DNA of 64,000 nt from Paenibacillaceae bacterium GAS479. Its GTDB lineage: Bacteria > Bacillota > Bacilli > Paenibacillales > Paenibacillaceae. This document shows, in pieces, positions 27,195 through 35,569 of the stretch (position 1 is its first letter; the number at the start of each line of letters is the position of its first letter). The stretch is from contig LT629764.1 of NCBI GenBank assembly GCA_900105225.1, forward strand, positions 2,230,001-2,294,000. Direction: 5' to 3'. A program made the translations under genes and the position numbers. The notes beneath the pieces are model-generated. The model was not told the DNA's origin and ran no database searches. It saw nothing but the letters and a program-made list of their open reading frames with translations.

Positions 27195-29032
27195 CGCTGG
27201 GACGCCAGCTGCGTCATTTGCAACGCTATCGCGAGATCGCGCTTGCCTTTGCGCGCAATGGCTTCGGTTATTTCGTCCGGGAGCTCGGCCTGATGAAGCT
27301 CATCCCCCACTGGCGCAGCGTGGAGAGCCGGCATCATAGCGAGGTGCGTACGACCGGAGAACGCCTCCGGTCTTTTTTGCAAGAGCTGGGTCCGACCTTC
27401 GTCAAGCTTGGCCAAATCGCTAGCACGCGGCATGACATTTTCCCTCCGGATATCATTGCCGAACTGCAAAAGCTTCAGGACAAAGTCCCGCCAGTTCCGT
27501 TCGATGAGATTAAACGAGTGCTTGAGGAAGAGCTTGGCGCACCGCTGGAATCGGTCTACCGTGACTTCCGCAAGGAGGCTGTAGCCGCGGCTTCTATTGG
27601 CCAGGTACATTACGCTCGGCTACGCTCCGGGGAGGAAGTCGCCGTCAAAGTGCAGCGTCCTGGCATCCGCAAAACAGTGGAGACCGATCTGGAAATTCTA
27701 CGCAACCTGGCCCGAATAGCGGAGCATCGGCTGCACTGGGCCAAGCAGTATGGCGCGGTCGAGCTTGTGGAGGAGCTCAGTTCGTCACTAACGGCCGAGC
27801 TGGATTATACGCTGGAGGGAAGAAGCGCCGAGCGGATCGCGGCCCATTTCACCGATCGTTCAAACGTGCATATTCCAACCATCTGGTGGGATCTGTCGAC
27901 CCGGCGTGTGCTTACGATGGAGTTCATGCACGGCATTCAACTGCATGACGTGCATGCGTTAGAGCAAGCTGGCTACGATTTAACGGAGATCGCCGAAGCG
28001 GTGGCAAACCTCATTTTGGAGCAAGTTTTTATCTCCGGGCATTTTCACGCTGATCCCCATCCAGGCAATGTGCTGGTCATGCCCCAGGCCCCTGGTAACA
28101 AGCATAAACATCGCCGTGGGGACAGATCAGGCGGTGCTTCAGCTCGCACTTCAAGCTCCAATCAAGAGCCGAACTCGGACCGCCACTCCGGCCATGATTC
28201 ACATCCACAGTCGGATGCCGAGCGGGACTGGGACGCCGCCTCCAGTCCCGCTCCGGTCATCGGGCTGCTCGACTTCGGCATGACGGGACGGCTAACGCCA
28301 GGCCTGAAAGGCCATTTTGCCTCCCTGATCATCGCGCTGCGCCGCCAGAGCACGGACGGTGTGATTAAAGCGATCGAGGCGATGGGCCTGATCCCAGACT
28401 CCGTCGACTGGCAGGAGCTGCGGCGCGATGTCGATCATCTCCGCGAAAAGTATTACCAAGTACCATTTAGTGATATCAGCCTGGGAGAAGCAGTTACCGA
28501 CTTATTCCATGTCTCTTATCACCACCGAATTCGCATGCCAGCCGACTTCATGCTGCTCGGCAAAGCTTTGCTGACGCTCGAAGGCGTCATCACCTCGCTT
28601 GATCCCGAGTTCAGCGTTGTAGCTGTGGCGGAGCCCTTTGGCAAAAAACTTTTCCTGGAACGGCTAAAGCCGGACAGGCTGGCGGAGTCAGCCGCGAATT
28701 ACGCCGCTGAATATGTAGATTTGCTCGCAGATCTGCCCTCCCGGCTGCGCAGTTTTGGCCGATTGCTGGCTCGCGGCAAGCTACCGCTTGAATTGTCGGT
28801 CCGGGATGTGGACCGCATGATGCAAAAGCTCGACCGCATCAGCGGACGGCTCAGCTTCAGCATCGTGCTGCTCAGCTTCAGCATCATTATGGCCGGCCTC
28901 GTCATCGGCTCGTCCGTCGGACGACAGCCTGGATTGCTCTCCCGTTTTCCCGTGCTGGAAATCGGCTTCACGATTGCCGCCGTTATGTTTTTGTATATGA
29001 TTGTATCCATATTTCGCTCCGGCAAAAAATAA
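27191..29032 (+). CDS. UbiB/AarF (ABC1/ADCK) family kinase-like protein with insertion before DFG
   Basis: A 613-residue atypical kinase-like ATPase linked in other organisms to isoprenoid quinone metabolism. Seen: KxGQ motif (FVKLGQIAS), AAASIGQVH, VAVKVQRPG, catalytic HADPHPGN (~284-291) and DFGMTGR (~361). Two C-terminal membrane segments (SIVLLSFSIIMAGLVIGSS; IAAVMFLYMIVSIF). Between HADPHPGN and DFG there are ~66 residues instead of the usual 10-20: a hydrophilic His/Ser/Asp-rich insert (KHKHRRGDRSGG ... SDRHSGHDSHPQSD). It overlaps the phasin-like gene by 4 bases. A terminator follows the stop directly. Confidence 0.9.
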   Translation: MTLGRQLRHLQRYREIALAFARNGFGYFVRELGLMKLIPHWRSVESRHHSEVRTTGERLRSFLQELGPTFVKLGQIASTRHDIFPPDIIAELQKLQDKVPPVPFDEIKRVLEEELGAPLESVYRDFRKEAVAAASIGQVHYARLRSGEEVAVKVQRPGIRKTVETDLEILRNLARIAEHRLHWAKQYGAVELVEELSSSLTAELDYTLEGRSAERIAAHFTDRSNVHIPTIWWDLSTRRVLTMEFMHGIQLHDVHALEQAGYDLTEIAEAVANLILEQVFISGHFHADPHPGNVLVMPQAPGNKHKHRRGDRSGGASARTSSSNQEPNSDRHSGHDSHPQSDAERDWDAASSPAPVIGLLDFGMTGRLTPGLKGHFASLIIALRRQSTDGVIKAIEAMGLIPDSVDWQELRRDVDHLREKYYQVPFSDISLGEAVTDLFHVSYHHRIRMPADFMLLGKALLTLEGVITSLDPEFSVVAVAEPFGKKLFLERLKPDRLAESAANYAAEYVDLLADLPSRLRSFGRLLARGKLPLELSVRDVDRMMQKLDRISGRLSFSIVLLSFSIIMAGLVIGSSVGRQPGLLSRFPVLEIGFTIAAVMFLYMIVSIFRSGKK

Positions 29033-29073
29033 GGCATAGTCCCGTGGATACCCACGTGGATCATGCCTTTTTC
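29031..29073 (+). terminator. Terminator after the UbiB-like gene
   Basis: AAGGCAT ... ATGCCTT with an inner CGTGG/CCACG stem, followed by TTTTTCC. It could also serve the converging glycosyltransferase gene. Confidence 0.7.
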
Positions 29074-29105
29074 CGTGTCCATATTGTCGTCGCATTAAGG
29101 GATCA

Positions 29106-30335
29106 TCATCCCCCATTCACGATGCTTTCGAGCAACTGTTGCAAGCTTTCCGTGCGAAATATCTCGTGAAAAATGTCCGGCTTTTCGACTACCCCCTGCC
29201 CCGAGCTCAGCCGGCTGCTAGTAAGCCTCGGTACTTGTCCCCGGGAAAAAAACCAGGAGATTTCATTCAGCTGTCCTTTTTGATTGGCATGATCCAGCAA
29301 GTTTTCTAGGTCTACGGCCTCCTGGAACAGCTTCGGTCCGAGCACGAGCGTATACGGAGTCGAAATCGAATACGACGCATAGAGTAAGGAATTCGTAACT
29401 TTCATCCCTGGGAATGAATTAAAGCTCGTCGTCGGATGCGAAATGTTGGAGAGCACTTCGGTCGGCTGGCCTGACTCGGATAAATCCAGCACCGTGCAGA
29501 TGTAATTGCTGTATGTTTGCTCATACAGATTTTCTATGATGGCAATCTCATGCTCCCTCGCATGTACTAGCGGGAATAGAACGGTCAGCTGTGAAGCGAT
29601 TCCTCTCCTTTTCCGTGCTTGATAGCGAGTCAGATGATAGGCATAACGCCAGCGCCGATGGGCATGTTCAGACTTCAGAGAAGCTGATATGCTGAACGAC
29701 GAATTCACCCGATAATCGACCAGTTCCACCGGTAAGTGTTCCATCCGGCAGTGTTCAGTCAGCCGCAGCCAATAGTCATAGTCCTCAACAGGCTGCATAC
29801 CGTAGAGACCTGTTAAGCGGGCATAATTCGATCTGTACATAAAAGAAATGCCTACAATGGAAGAGTCCAGTAGCTTTTCCTCCGGCTGGGACTGGTACCG
29901 GTGCATTGAAGCCAGCTCTGCCTCAGAATTCAGTTGCCGTCCCTCGTCGTCGATGCTGCGAAAGGAGCTGTACACGAGGCCGAGCTCAGGCGAACCTTTG
30001 ACTAAAGCAGCCCGCAGCAACTCTAAATAATGAGGGTCATAAATATTATCTGACGAAACCCAAGTCAGGTATTGAATCCGATTATCTCTCAGTAGCGGCT
30101 CAAAACCCGTATTAAGCGCATGCGCCACACCTTTGTTGTCTGGATAAGCGAGAATCTCCACCCTCTGGTCCTGGCCTACCTGCGTTTGAACGAGAGGTTC
30201 CATCTCCGGCGCACCGTCAATAACTAGAATGAAGCGAAACTTCTGGTAGGTCTGGGCAAGCACCGATTGAATAGCTAAAGCCAGAAATTCGGGCTTTTGC
30301 TTGTATACCGGCATGACAATTCCGACATCCGTCAA
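29106..30335 (-). CDS. Family 2 glycosyltransferase
   Basis: A 409-residue cytosolic glycosyltransferase: N-terminal GT-A fold with GIVMPVYKQKPEFLALAIQSVLAQT, LVIDGAP and the metal-binding VSSDNIYD; an EDYDYWLRL motif follows (~residue 200). The C-terminal ~150 residues are not recognised. The TTG at 30335 is chosen because GGAGGG lies 7 bases upstream. The target is unknown; the neighbour downstream of its promoter side encodes a small surface-type protein, so glycosylation of a surface or spore protein is a possibility. Confidence 0.82.
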   Translation of the reverse strand: MTDVGIVMPVYKQKPEFLALAIQSVLAQTYQKFRFILVIDGAPEMEPLVQTQVGQDQRVEILAYPDNKGVAHALNTGFEPLLRDNRIQYLTWVSSDNIYDPHYLELLRAALVKGSPELGLVYSSFRSIDDEGRQLNSEAELASMHRYQSQPEEKLLDSSIVGISFMYRSNYARLTGLYGMQPVEDYDYWLRLTEHCRMEHLPVELVDYRVNSSFSISASLKSEHAHRRWRYAYHLTRYQARKRRGIASQLTVLFPLVHAREHEIAIIENLYEQTYSNYICTVLDLSESGQPTEVLSNISHPTTSFNSFPGMKVTNSLLYASYSISTPYTLVLGPKLFQEAVDLENLLDHANQKGQLNEISWFFSRGQVPRLTSSRLSSGQGVVEKPDIFHEIFRTESLQQLLESIVNGG

Positions 30336-30427
30336 ACGGGTTCCCTCCTCGGAACAGACTCGACCATCTTCCACTATATGTGGATCACAACCTCTTCATG
30401 AAAAACCGCTCTCCTAAACACTGACTC

Positions 30428-30859
30428 TTAGTTGCTGTAACCGCTAAAGTTGAAGCTTTCCGGTCCGACCCGAAGCATTCCAGCTACGCTAGAGGTGGCA
30501 AACACGGAGTAAGCGGCAGAGGCGCTCACCGGCGCTCCAAAGTCCGATCCGTTGAAACTGACTGCTCGAGGGCCCGTCTGAGCTGCCAGAATTTGCTCAC
30601 TGAGCGAAAACACGACAACGCCCCCAGAGGTTAATCCCCTCATAACATAAATGGTCACCATCGCATTAACAGGTGAGCTCGGCTGCTGGAATGTCACCGT
30701 CCCGGCAAACTCGACCCGTGTGCTGCCGGGAGTGCCGAGTGCGAGATTCAGCGTTTGCTGTGCGACCAGTTGCAAGCTCCCCGACGTGGGAATAGCAATG
30801 GCGATCGAACTGCCATAACTTGCGTTTTGTGAGGCTCTAGAATCAAGCCATGTAGACAT
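30428..30859 (-). CDS. Hypothetical beta-rich protein
   Basis: A 143-residue protein with no signal peptide and a high content of Ser, Ala, Val and Gly in alternating strands (LQLVAQQTLNLALGT, RVEFAGTVTFQQPSSPV, MVTIYVMRG). This suggests a beta-sandwich, perhaps like the C-terminal heads of spore-surface proteins; I cannot assign a family. ATG at 30859 with GGAGGG 7 bases upstream. It lies directly upstream of the glycosyltransferase, likely in one transcript. Confidence 0.65.
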   Translation of the reverse strand: MSTWLDSRASQNASYGSSIAIAIPTSGSLQLVAQQTLNLALGTPGSTRVEFAGTVTFQQPSSPVNAMVTIYVMRGLTSGGVVVFSLSEQILAAQTGPRAVSFNGSDFGAPVSASAAYSVFATSSVAGMLRVGPESFNFSGYSN

Positions 30860-31242
30860 ATTCAATCCCTCCAATAGCTAAAATATGGAATATCATATGC
30901 TGGACAGGCCATCCTGCAACGGACAAGCGCCTTCCGGGACACTCCCTGTTTCCTTAGCTTTTTTGAGAAAAAGAATAGCCCGCCCCGGAAACCGGAGCGG
31001 ACTGAATCTTGAGCCGATGGAACGCAGCAGCGGCATAACTTGCCGCTCCCCAGTTGTTAATTGCTTTGCGTGCTTGCTGCTCTACTCCTGCTCGCTATGC
31101 GGCTGTCTCTTGCTTACTGCTAAAGATGAGCCTGCTGGAACCATAAGCAACTTCAACAGCCGATTGATTGCCGACCCTAGTCGGTTTCGGCGAACCAGCT
31201 GAAGCTGCAAACAGCTTTCGGAACCGGCTGGACTGCATGACT
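30860..31242. other. Intergenic region with a terminator
   Basis: This ~380-base stretch separates the family-10 glycosidase from the small beta protein. It contains a minus-strand terminator (30967-31003) and otherwise no gene I can support; the ~31040-31240 part has no recognisable motif. Confidence 0.4.
30967..31003 (-). terminator. Terminator downstream of the glycosidase gene
   Basis: On the minus strand AGTCCGCTCCGG-TTT-CCGGGGCGGGCT followed by ATTCTTTTT. Confidence 0.65.
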
Positions 31243-33015
31243 CTAGTCGGCGTCAGCGTAGTAGGATCGCAGCGCGTCGGCGATGCCGAGCGGATTGCGA
31301 CGTAAGTCTTTGGCGCTGAAGAACAGCTCGCCTGGTACAGCACCCGTGAGTTGGTTGTAGTCTAGCTGGCGCGTAACTTCAGCAGATGATTGCCAGCCAG
31401 ACTCCGATGTACCGAGCTTGTAAGGCGAGTGGCCGATGTACAGGTCTACACCGGTTCCCTTCACTGTTTTGAGCCACCATTCTGCGACTTTATCATAAGG
31501 TACTGTTGGATGGGCGAAGCTCCAGTAAATCTGTGGAGCGACATAGTCGATCCAGCCTTGCTGCACCCATAGGCGCACATCCGCATACATGCTATCGTAC
31601 GTCGTGACCCCTGCCTTAGTATCTGAGCCGGTAGGATCGACTGACTTGTTACGCCACACACCAAACGGGCTAATGCCAAAGCTCACAGAAGGTTTTGCAG
31701 CTTTGACGGACCGATCCAGCTCCTGCACGAATGCGTTGATGTTGGAGCGCCTCCAGTCGGCCTTGGACATCAGCGTACCAGCGCTGTATAACTTGTAAAT
31801 TGCTTCATCGTCAAAAGCCGACCCCGATGGATAAAAATAATCATCCAAATGAATGCCGTCCACATCATAACGGGCCGCTACTTCCGTAATGGCGTCGATA
31901 ATGGCTTGTCGGGCAGCCGGTATTCCCGGATTCACATAGAGCTTGCCTCCGGAATTAACAATCCACTCGGGCTGCTGGCGGACGAGACTGAGAGGGTCTA
32001 GCTGCGCCTTATCAGTAGTGGTGGAAGCCCGGAATGGGTTGAACCAAGCATGGAATTCCATGCCCCGCCGATGCGTCTCCTCGATCATGAAAGCTAGCGG
32101 ATCGTAATCCGGCTTCAAGCCCTGCTTACCCGTCAAAAACGCTGACCACGGGCTGAGCAATGTCGGATACAGAGCGTCGCCTGCTGGCCGCACCTGCACG
32201 AATACCGCATTCATGCCCATCCCTTTCAGCTCATCCAGCAATTGAGTGAACTCCAGCTTCTGCTTCGCACTGTCCTTTGCTTTGGCGGAGGTAGCGGTCG
32301 GCCAGTCCAAATTGTAAACGGTCGAGATCCAGGCGCCGCGCAGCTTGGCCGGTTTACCGGGACCCGGCACAACAGCGCCAGGGTTCGTTCCCGTTCCGGG
32401 TTGCGTACCTGTTCCCGTTCCGGGTTGCGTGCCTGTTCCCGTTCCGGGCTGCGTGCCTGTTCCCGTTCCGGGCTGCGTACCTGTTCCCGTTCCGGGTTGC
32501 GTACCCGTTCCCGTTCCTGGCGACGGTTCGCCGCCCTCTCCACCCGGCGAAGTCAAACGGATGGTTTGTGTGCCTTTGTTCCAATCGACTACTAGGCCGA
32601 GCTGTTCGCTCACGAAACGAAGCGGCACCATTGTCCGGTTCCCTTTCATCTGGACAGAAGTGTCTAGCTTGACCCGGGTTCCATTCACAAGAGCGTAGGT
32701 TTGTCCCATGGTGAGTGAAATCGTGCTGCCAGACATGGCGATGTCTGCCCGGCGCTGTTTGCTAGACCAGCTAACCGAGGCCCCGAGGCCTTCGCTCACG
32801 ACTCGTAATGGCACCATCGTCACATTCGCTTTCGCTACGATATAAGGGGGCGAATCAGACGATAACTGTTGCCCGTCCAGATAAATTTGAATGGTAGATG
32901 CAGCAGTCGCATCGCCAGACAAAACTGCCGTCCCGGCTGCAAGCGCAGCAATCAGCGGAAGCGCGACGAGTTTACGCAGCCCCGATCGGGCCGGCATTTT
33001 TCTTTTTTGATCCAC
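31243..33015 (-). CDS. Secreted family-10 glycosidase-like protein (GHL10/DUF187) with stalk domains
   Basis: A 590-residue exported protein. Order: signal peptide; two copper-amine-oxidase-like stalk repeats (VPLRVVSEGLGASVSW, VPLRFVSEQLGLVVDW), common cell-surface modules in Paenibacillus; a Gly/Thr/Pro linker of about five GTGTQPGT units; then the GHL10 TIM barrel (LRGAWISTVYNLDWP, GMNAVFVQVRPAGDALYP, DGIHLDDYFYP with likely catalytic acids, YVAPQIYWSF). Relatives such as YngK act on cell-wall or polysaccharide glycans; substrate unknown. GTG start at 33015 with GGAAGGA 8 bases upstream. Confidence 0.88.
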   Translation of the reverse strand: MDQKRKMPARSGLRKLVALPLIAALAAGTAVLSGDATAASTIQIYLDGQQLSSDSPPYIVAKANVTMVPLRVVSEGLGASVSWSSKQRRADIAMSGSTISLTMGQTYALVNGTRVKLDTSVQMKGNRTMVPLRFVSEQLGLVVDWNKGTQTIRLTSPGGEGGEPSPGTGTGTQPGTGTGTQPGTGTGTQPGTGTGTQPGTGTGTQPGTGTNPGAVVPGPGKPAKLRGAWISTVYNLDWPTATSAKAKDSAKQKLEFTQLLDELKGMGMNAVFVQVRPAGDALYPTLLSPWSAFLTGKQGLKPDYDPLAFMIEETHRRGMEFHAWFNPFRASTTTDKAQLDPLSLVRQQPEWIVNSGGKLYVNPGIPAARQAIIDAITEVAARYDVDGIHLDDYFYPSGSAFDDEAIYKLYSAGTLMSKADWRRSNINAFVQELDRSVKAAKPSVSFGISPFGVWRNKSVDPTGSDTKAGVTTYDSMYADVRLWVQQGWIDYVAPQIYWSFAHPTVPYDKVAEWWLKTVKGTGVDLYIGHSPYKLGTSESGWQSSAEVTRQLDYNQLTGAVPGELFFSAKDLRRNPLGIADALRSYYADAD

Positions 33016-33234
33016 TTTCTCATTCCTTCCACAAGTCCTTGTATGAATGCCTCAAAGGTCAGGCCAACGCTAAGTTAGACGCCTAACGGGCATTGGAAGT
33101 TGCTAACCTTTGCCATAACGAGGAAAACTGGAGAATAACGGCGAAAAACCGTCTGCCATTGCAGAAAGATGGTGTTGGTGCTCGAGGAAGGCGATTTTTT
33201 GCCGATAAATGCCCATTACTGAATTTTCTGATTA

Positions 33235-33263
33235 TTTAAATAATTGTAAAGATAGGTTATACT
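33235..33263 (+). promoter_or_regulatory. Candidate sigmaA-type promoter
   Basis: TTTAAA (33235-33240), 17 bases, TATACT (33258-33263) in an AT-rich patch upstream of a small ORF at 33298. The remaining 33016-33234 holds no gene I recognise. Confidence 0.4.
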
Positions 33264-33297
33264 TAAGTCACTCCCACAGAGGAAAGGGGATAGTCCA

Positions 33298-33516
33298 ATG
33301 GAGACGGTTAGCGAAGCATGTCCCCGACTAGACGGCATATCCGTCCGATCGGTGAAGCTTATCCCACGTGCAGGGTCAAGCGGACATGCGGGTACTGAAA
33401 CGGAAATCTGTTGTGCACACGAACCGGTAATTCATTCTGTATGGAGAAAACGAAATCTGAGAAGGAAGCAAGCGTTAGGTTACGCAAGCTGCTGGGAATG
33501 GAGTGTCAGTGTCTAA
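33298..33516 (+). CDS. Small hypothetical ORF
   Basis: A 72-codon frame with ATG after GAAAGGGG and behind a plausible promoter. The product (METVSEACPRLDGISVRS...) matches nothing I know and has no clear domain. In another frame the 3' part encodes a 27-residue peptide from 33440 (MEKTKSEKEASVRL...). A hairpin with AAATAGGGC/GCCCTATTT arms follows at 33541-33586. The transcript may be real, but the protein is doubtful. Confidence 0.3.
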   Translation: METVSEACPRLDGISVRSVKLIPRAGSSGHAGTETEICCAHEPVIHSVWRKRNLRRKQALGYASCWEWSVSV

Positions 33517-33596
33517 TTGAATAAGAAACGGTTAAGCAGGAAATAGGGCTTCTGGTTGTCAGCGGACAAGCGGAGGCCCTATTTGTGTTTGTGCCT

Positions 33597-34118
33597 TTAT
33601 TTCCAATTCCAATATTCTTGCCCTTGGCACGTAATTAAGCGTTCAAACCATTCTGTAAATGTTAATGGAATGGGTATGGCTTCTTCCATAAAATCCATTG
33701 CGTCAAGAAAAAATAGATATGGTTTCTCCCCTTCTCTACATCTAATTGAGTCCATACAAACGGCACCGATTCTATGGTCCGTCCAAGCAAATGGAAAGCA
33801 ATGCGGAGGGATATTTTCATACGTTTGGGAAATGATCTGCATTTTTTCGATGCTTAGCAACTCTGTTCCACCGCCATAGTAAGGTTCTTTAAATAAAACC
33901 GCACCATTGTGTTGAAGAAGGAACTTCTTGTAGTCTTCTGGGAAAAACCAGTTATTAGTGCTCAAACACTTACTTATATCTACTTCAGTCGCAGCTGTTT
34001 CCCAAGTGCATTCTAGCGGAGCAACATCCATCCCAGGAACTAATCGTTGAAAATGATGTTCGCTGGAAGCATGTTGCTTTAAAAACTGAATGAGATTTAA
34101 TACACGGGTATCACTCAT
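33597..34118 (-). CDS. SMI1/KNR4 family protein (orphan immunity-type)
   Basis: A 173-residue cytosolic protein with the SMI1/KNR4 fold pattern (WFFPEDYKKFLLQHNGAVLF, YGGGTELLSIEKM, FPFAWTDHRIGAVCMD, PIPLTFTEWFERLI). In bacteria many such proteins are immunity partners of polymorphic toxins; no toxin gene is adjacent. ATG at 34118 with AAGGAGG 5 bases upstream. The gene is visibly more AT-rich than its neighbours, suggesting acquisition. Its upstream region is entirely the 51-bp repeat array, so any promoter must lie in or beyond the array. Confidence 0.82.
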   Translation of the reverse strand: MSDTRVLNLIQFLKQHASSEHHFQRLVPGMDVAPLECTWETAATEVDISKCLSTNNWFFPEDYKKFLLQHNGAVLFKEPYYGGGTELLSIEKMQIISQTYENIPPHCFPFAWTDHRIGAVCMDSIRCREGEKPYLFFLDAMDFMEEAIPIPLTFTEWFERLITCQGQEYWNWK

Positions 34119-34140
34119 GTTTTCCTCCTTACTCCCGAGC

Positions 34141-34713
34141 CACATTTTCGCTTCTCAAGTAACTTCGACTACTTGCTTTGGCATCCCGAGCCACTTTCCC
34201 GCTTCTCAAGTAACTTCGACTACTTGCTTCGCCATCCCGAGCCACTTTCCCGCTTCTCAAGTAACTTCGACTACTTGCTTCGCCATCCCGAGCCACTTTC
34301 CCGCTTCTCAAGTAACTTCGACTACTTGCTTCGCCATCCCGAGCCACTTTCCCGCTTCTCAAGTAACTTCGACTACTTGCTTTGGCATCCCGAGCCAATT
34401 TCCCGCTTCTCAAGTAACTTCGACTACTTGCTTCGCCATCCCGAGCCACTTTCCCGCTTCTCAAGTAACTTCGACTACTTGCTTCGCCATCCCGAGCCAC
34501 TTTCCCGGTTCTCAAGTAACTTCGACTACTTGCTTCGCCATCCCGAGCCACTTTCCCGCTTCTCAAGTAACTTCGACTACTTGCTTTGGCATCCCGAGCC
34601 ACTTTCCCGCTTCTCAAGTAACTTCGACTACTTGCTTCGCCATCCCGAGCCACTTTTCCGGTTCTCAAGTAACTTCGACTACTTGCTTTGGCATCCCGAG
34701 CCACTTTCCCGCT
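34141..34713. repeat. 51-bp tandem repeat array, 11 copies
   Basis: The core AAGTAACTTCGACTACTTGC recurs exactly every 51 bases from 34157 to 34667. Between cores is TTCGCCATCCCGAGCCACTT-TCCCGCTTCTC with two variant forms (TTTGGCATCC vs TTCGCCATCC; CCCGC vs CCCGG). CAAGTA/TACTTG arms in each core can form a short hairpin. As 51 is a multiple of three, several frames stay open on both strands, producing spurious 17-residue-repeat ORFs. It lies between the ywhD terminator and the SMI1-like gene. One diverged copy occurs at 54880-54934. Confidence 0.92.
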
Positions 34714-34731
34714 TACTCCAACAAATCCAAC

Positions 34732-34782
34732 AAAAAATGGTGTCCCAAAGGCAGGCCGCAGCCTGCTCTTAGGACACCATTT
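34732..34782 (-). terminator. ywhD terminator
   Basis: On the minus strand AAATGGTGTCC ... GGACACCATTT with inner AGGCTG/CAGCCT-like pairing (AGCAGGCT ... GGCCTGCCT), then TTTTTTG. Confidence 0.8.
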
Positions 34783-34784
34783 AT

Positions 34785-35390
34785 TTATGCTCCCAGCTGA
34801 TCCTTCAGCGTCTGGGGAGAATGCTCCCACCACTCACTGTTGTGGGAAATGAGCAGATCGCGGAGAATCTGCTTCTCCTCATCGGAAAGCCCATCCAGTA
34901 CGAAACGACGCTTAATCGCGTAGTCGAGGTTGTTAACGTGCTGCGCGAGAATTTTCCAGCCACGGCGCGCCTCGGTGTCCACGAGCATCGGACAGGCCGT
35001 CACTCCCGCATAAAAAGAGCCTTCCTCGTCACGGTCGACAGCTACCCATACAATCCACACCGGACGGCCATTCGGCACGTCCTCCTTGTTAGGAATGAAC
35101 TTGATGCCCTTTTCCACTTTGCTCTTAGCATGCATAGCACCGTTGTCGATGTAAGCCTCGCTACCGTCCAGAATGACGGAGGAAACACGGCTAAGATCGA
35201 TTGTGCCTGCTCCAAAACCGCGATGCTCCTTATTACTCACAACATTCAGCGACAGCGAGCGCTTGCCTTTGGCCGGCTGCTCCGCCACGTTCTGTGCACC
35301 CTGTGGTTGCTCCGCACTCTGTATGCCCTGTGGTTGCTCCGCACCGCTCTGAGCGCCCTCTGGCTGACCTGTTCCTTTATTCTCTTCCAT
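34785..35390 (-). CDS. ywhD: YwhD family protein
   Basis: A 201-residue cytosolic protein of unknown function. After a ~40-residue low-complexity Gln/Gly/Glu N-terminus, it has the YwhD core GFGAGTIDLSRVSSVILDG, GAMHAKSKVEKGIKF, PNGRPVWIVWVAVDR, YAGVTACPMLVD. Its presence near pbpG and speE-speB matches the B. subtilis ywh cluster. ATG at 35390 with GGGAG 6 bases upstream; own terminator. Confidence 0.9.
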   Translation of the reverse strand: MEENKGTGQPEGAQSGAEQPQGIQSAEQPQGAQNVAEQPAKGKRSLSLNVVSNKEHRGFGAGTIDLSRVSSVILDGSEAYIDNGAMHAKSKVEKGIKFIPNKEDVPNGRPVWIVWVAVDRDEEGSFYAGVTACPMLVDTEARRGWKILAQHVNNLDYAIKRRFVLDGLSDEEKQILRDLLISHNSEWWEHSPQTLKDQLGA

Positions 35391-35569
35391 GCCCTGCTCC
35401 CTTCCAAGCTTGCTTTAACCAAGCTGATCTATAGTCCGAAGCCGCCTGCAAACTACCATCAATGGTACAGGCAGGGGCTTGTATCCGATATTTTTCATTT
35501 TAGCTAATAATCCTGCAAAAGCAAACATATAGATGCCTTAGAAGCTTGTCAACGGGAGGGAACCGGTTC

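Noticed and set aside
34141-34713. Possible CRISPR array
   Set aside because: The units are continuous near-identical 51-mers with no unique spacers, and no cas genes are in the window.
34090-34833. Long ORFs on both strands across the 51-bp array (17-residue repeat proteins)
   Set aside because: The 51-base period keeps frames open on both strands at once; one of them crosses the ywhD terminator. No ribosome site of its own.
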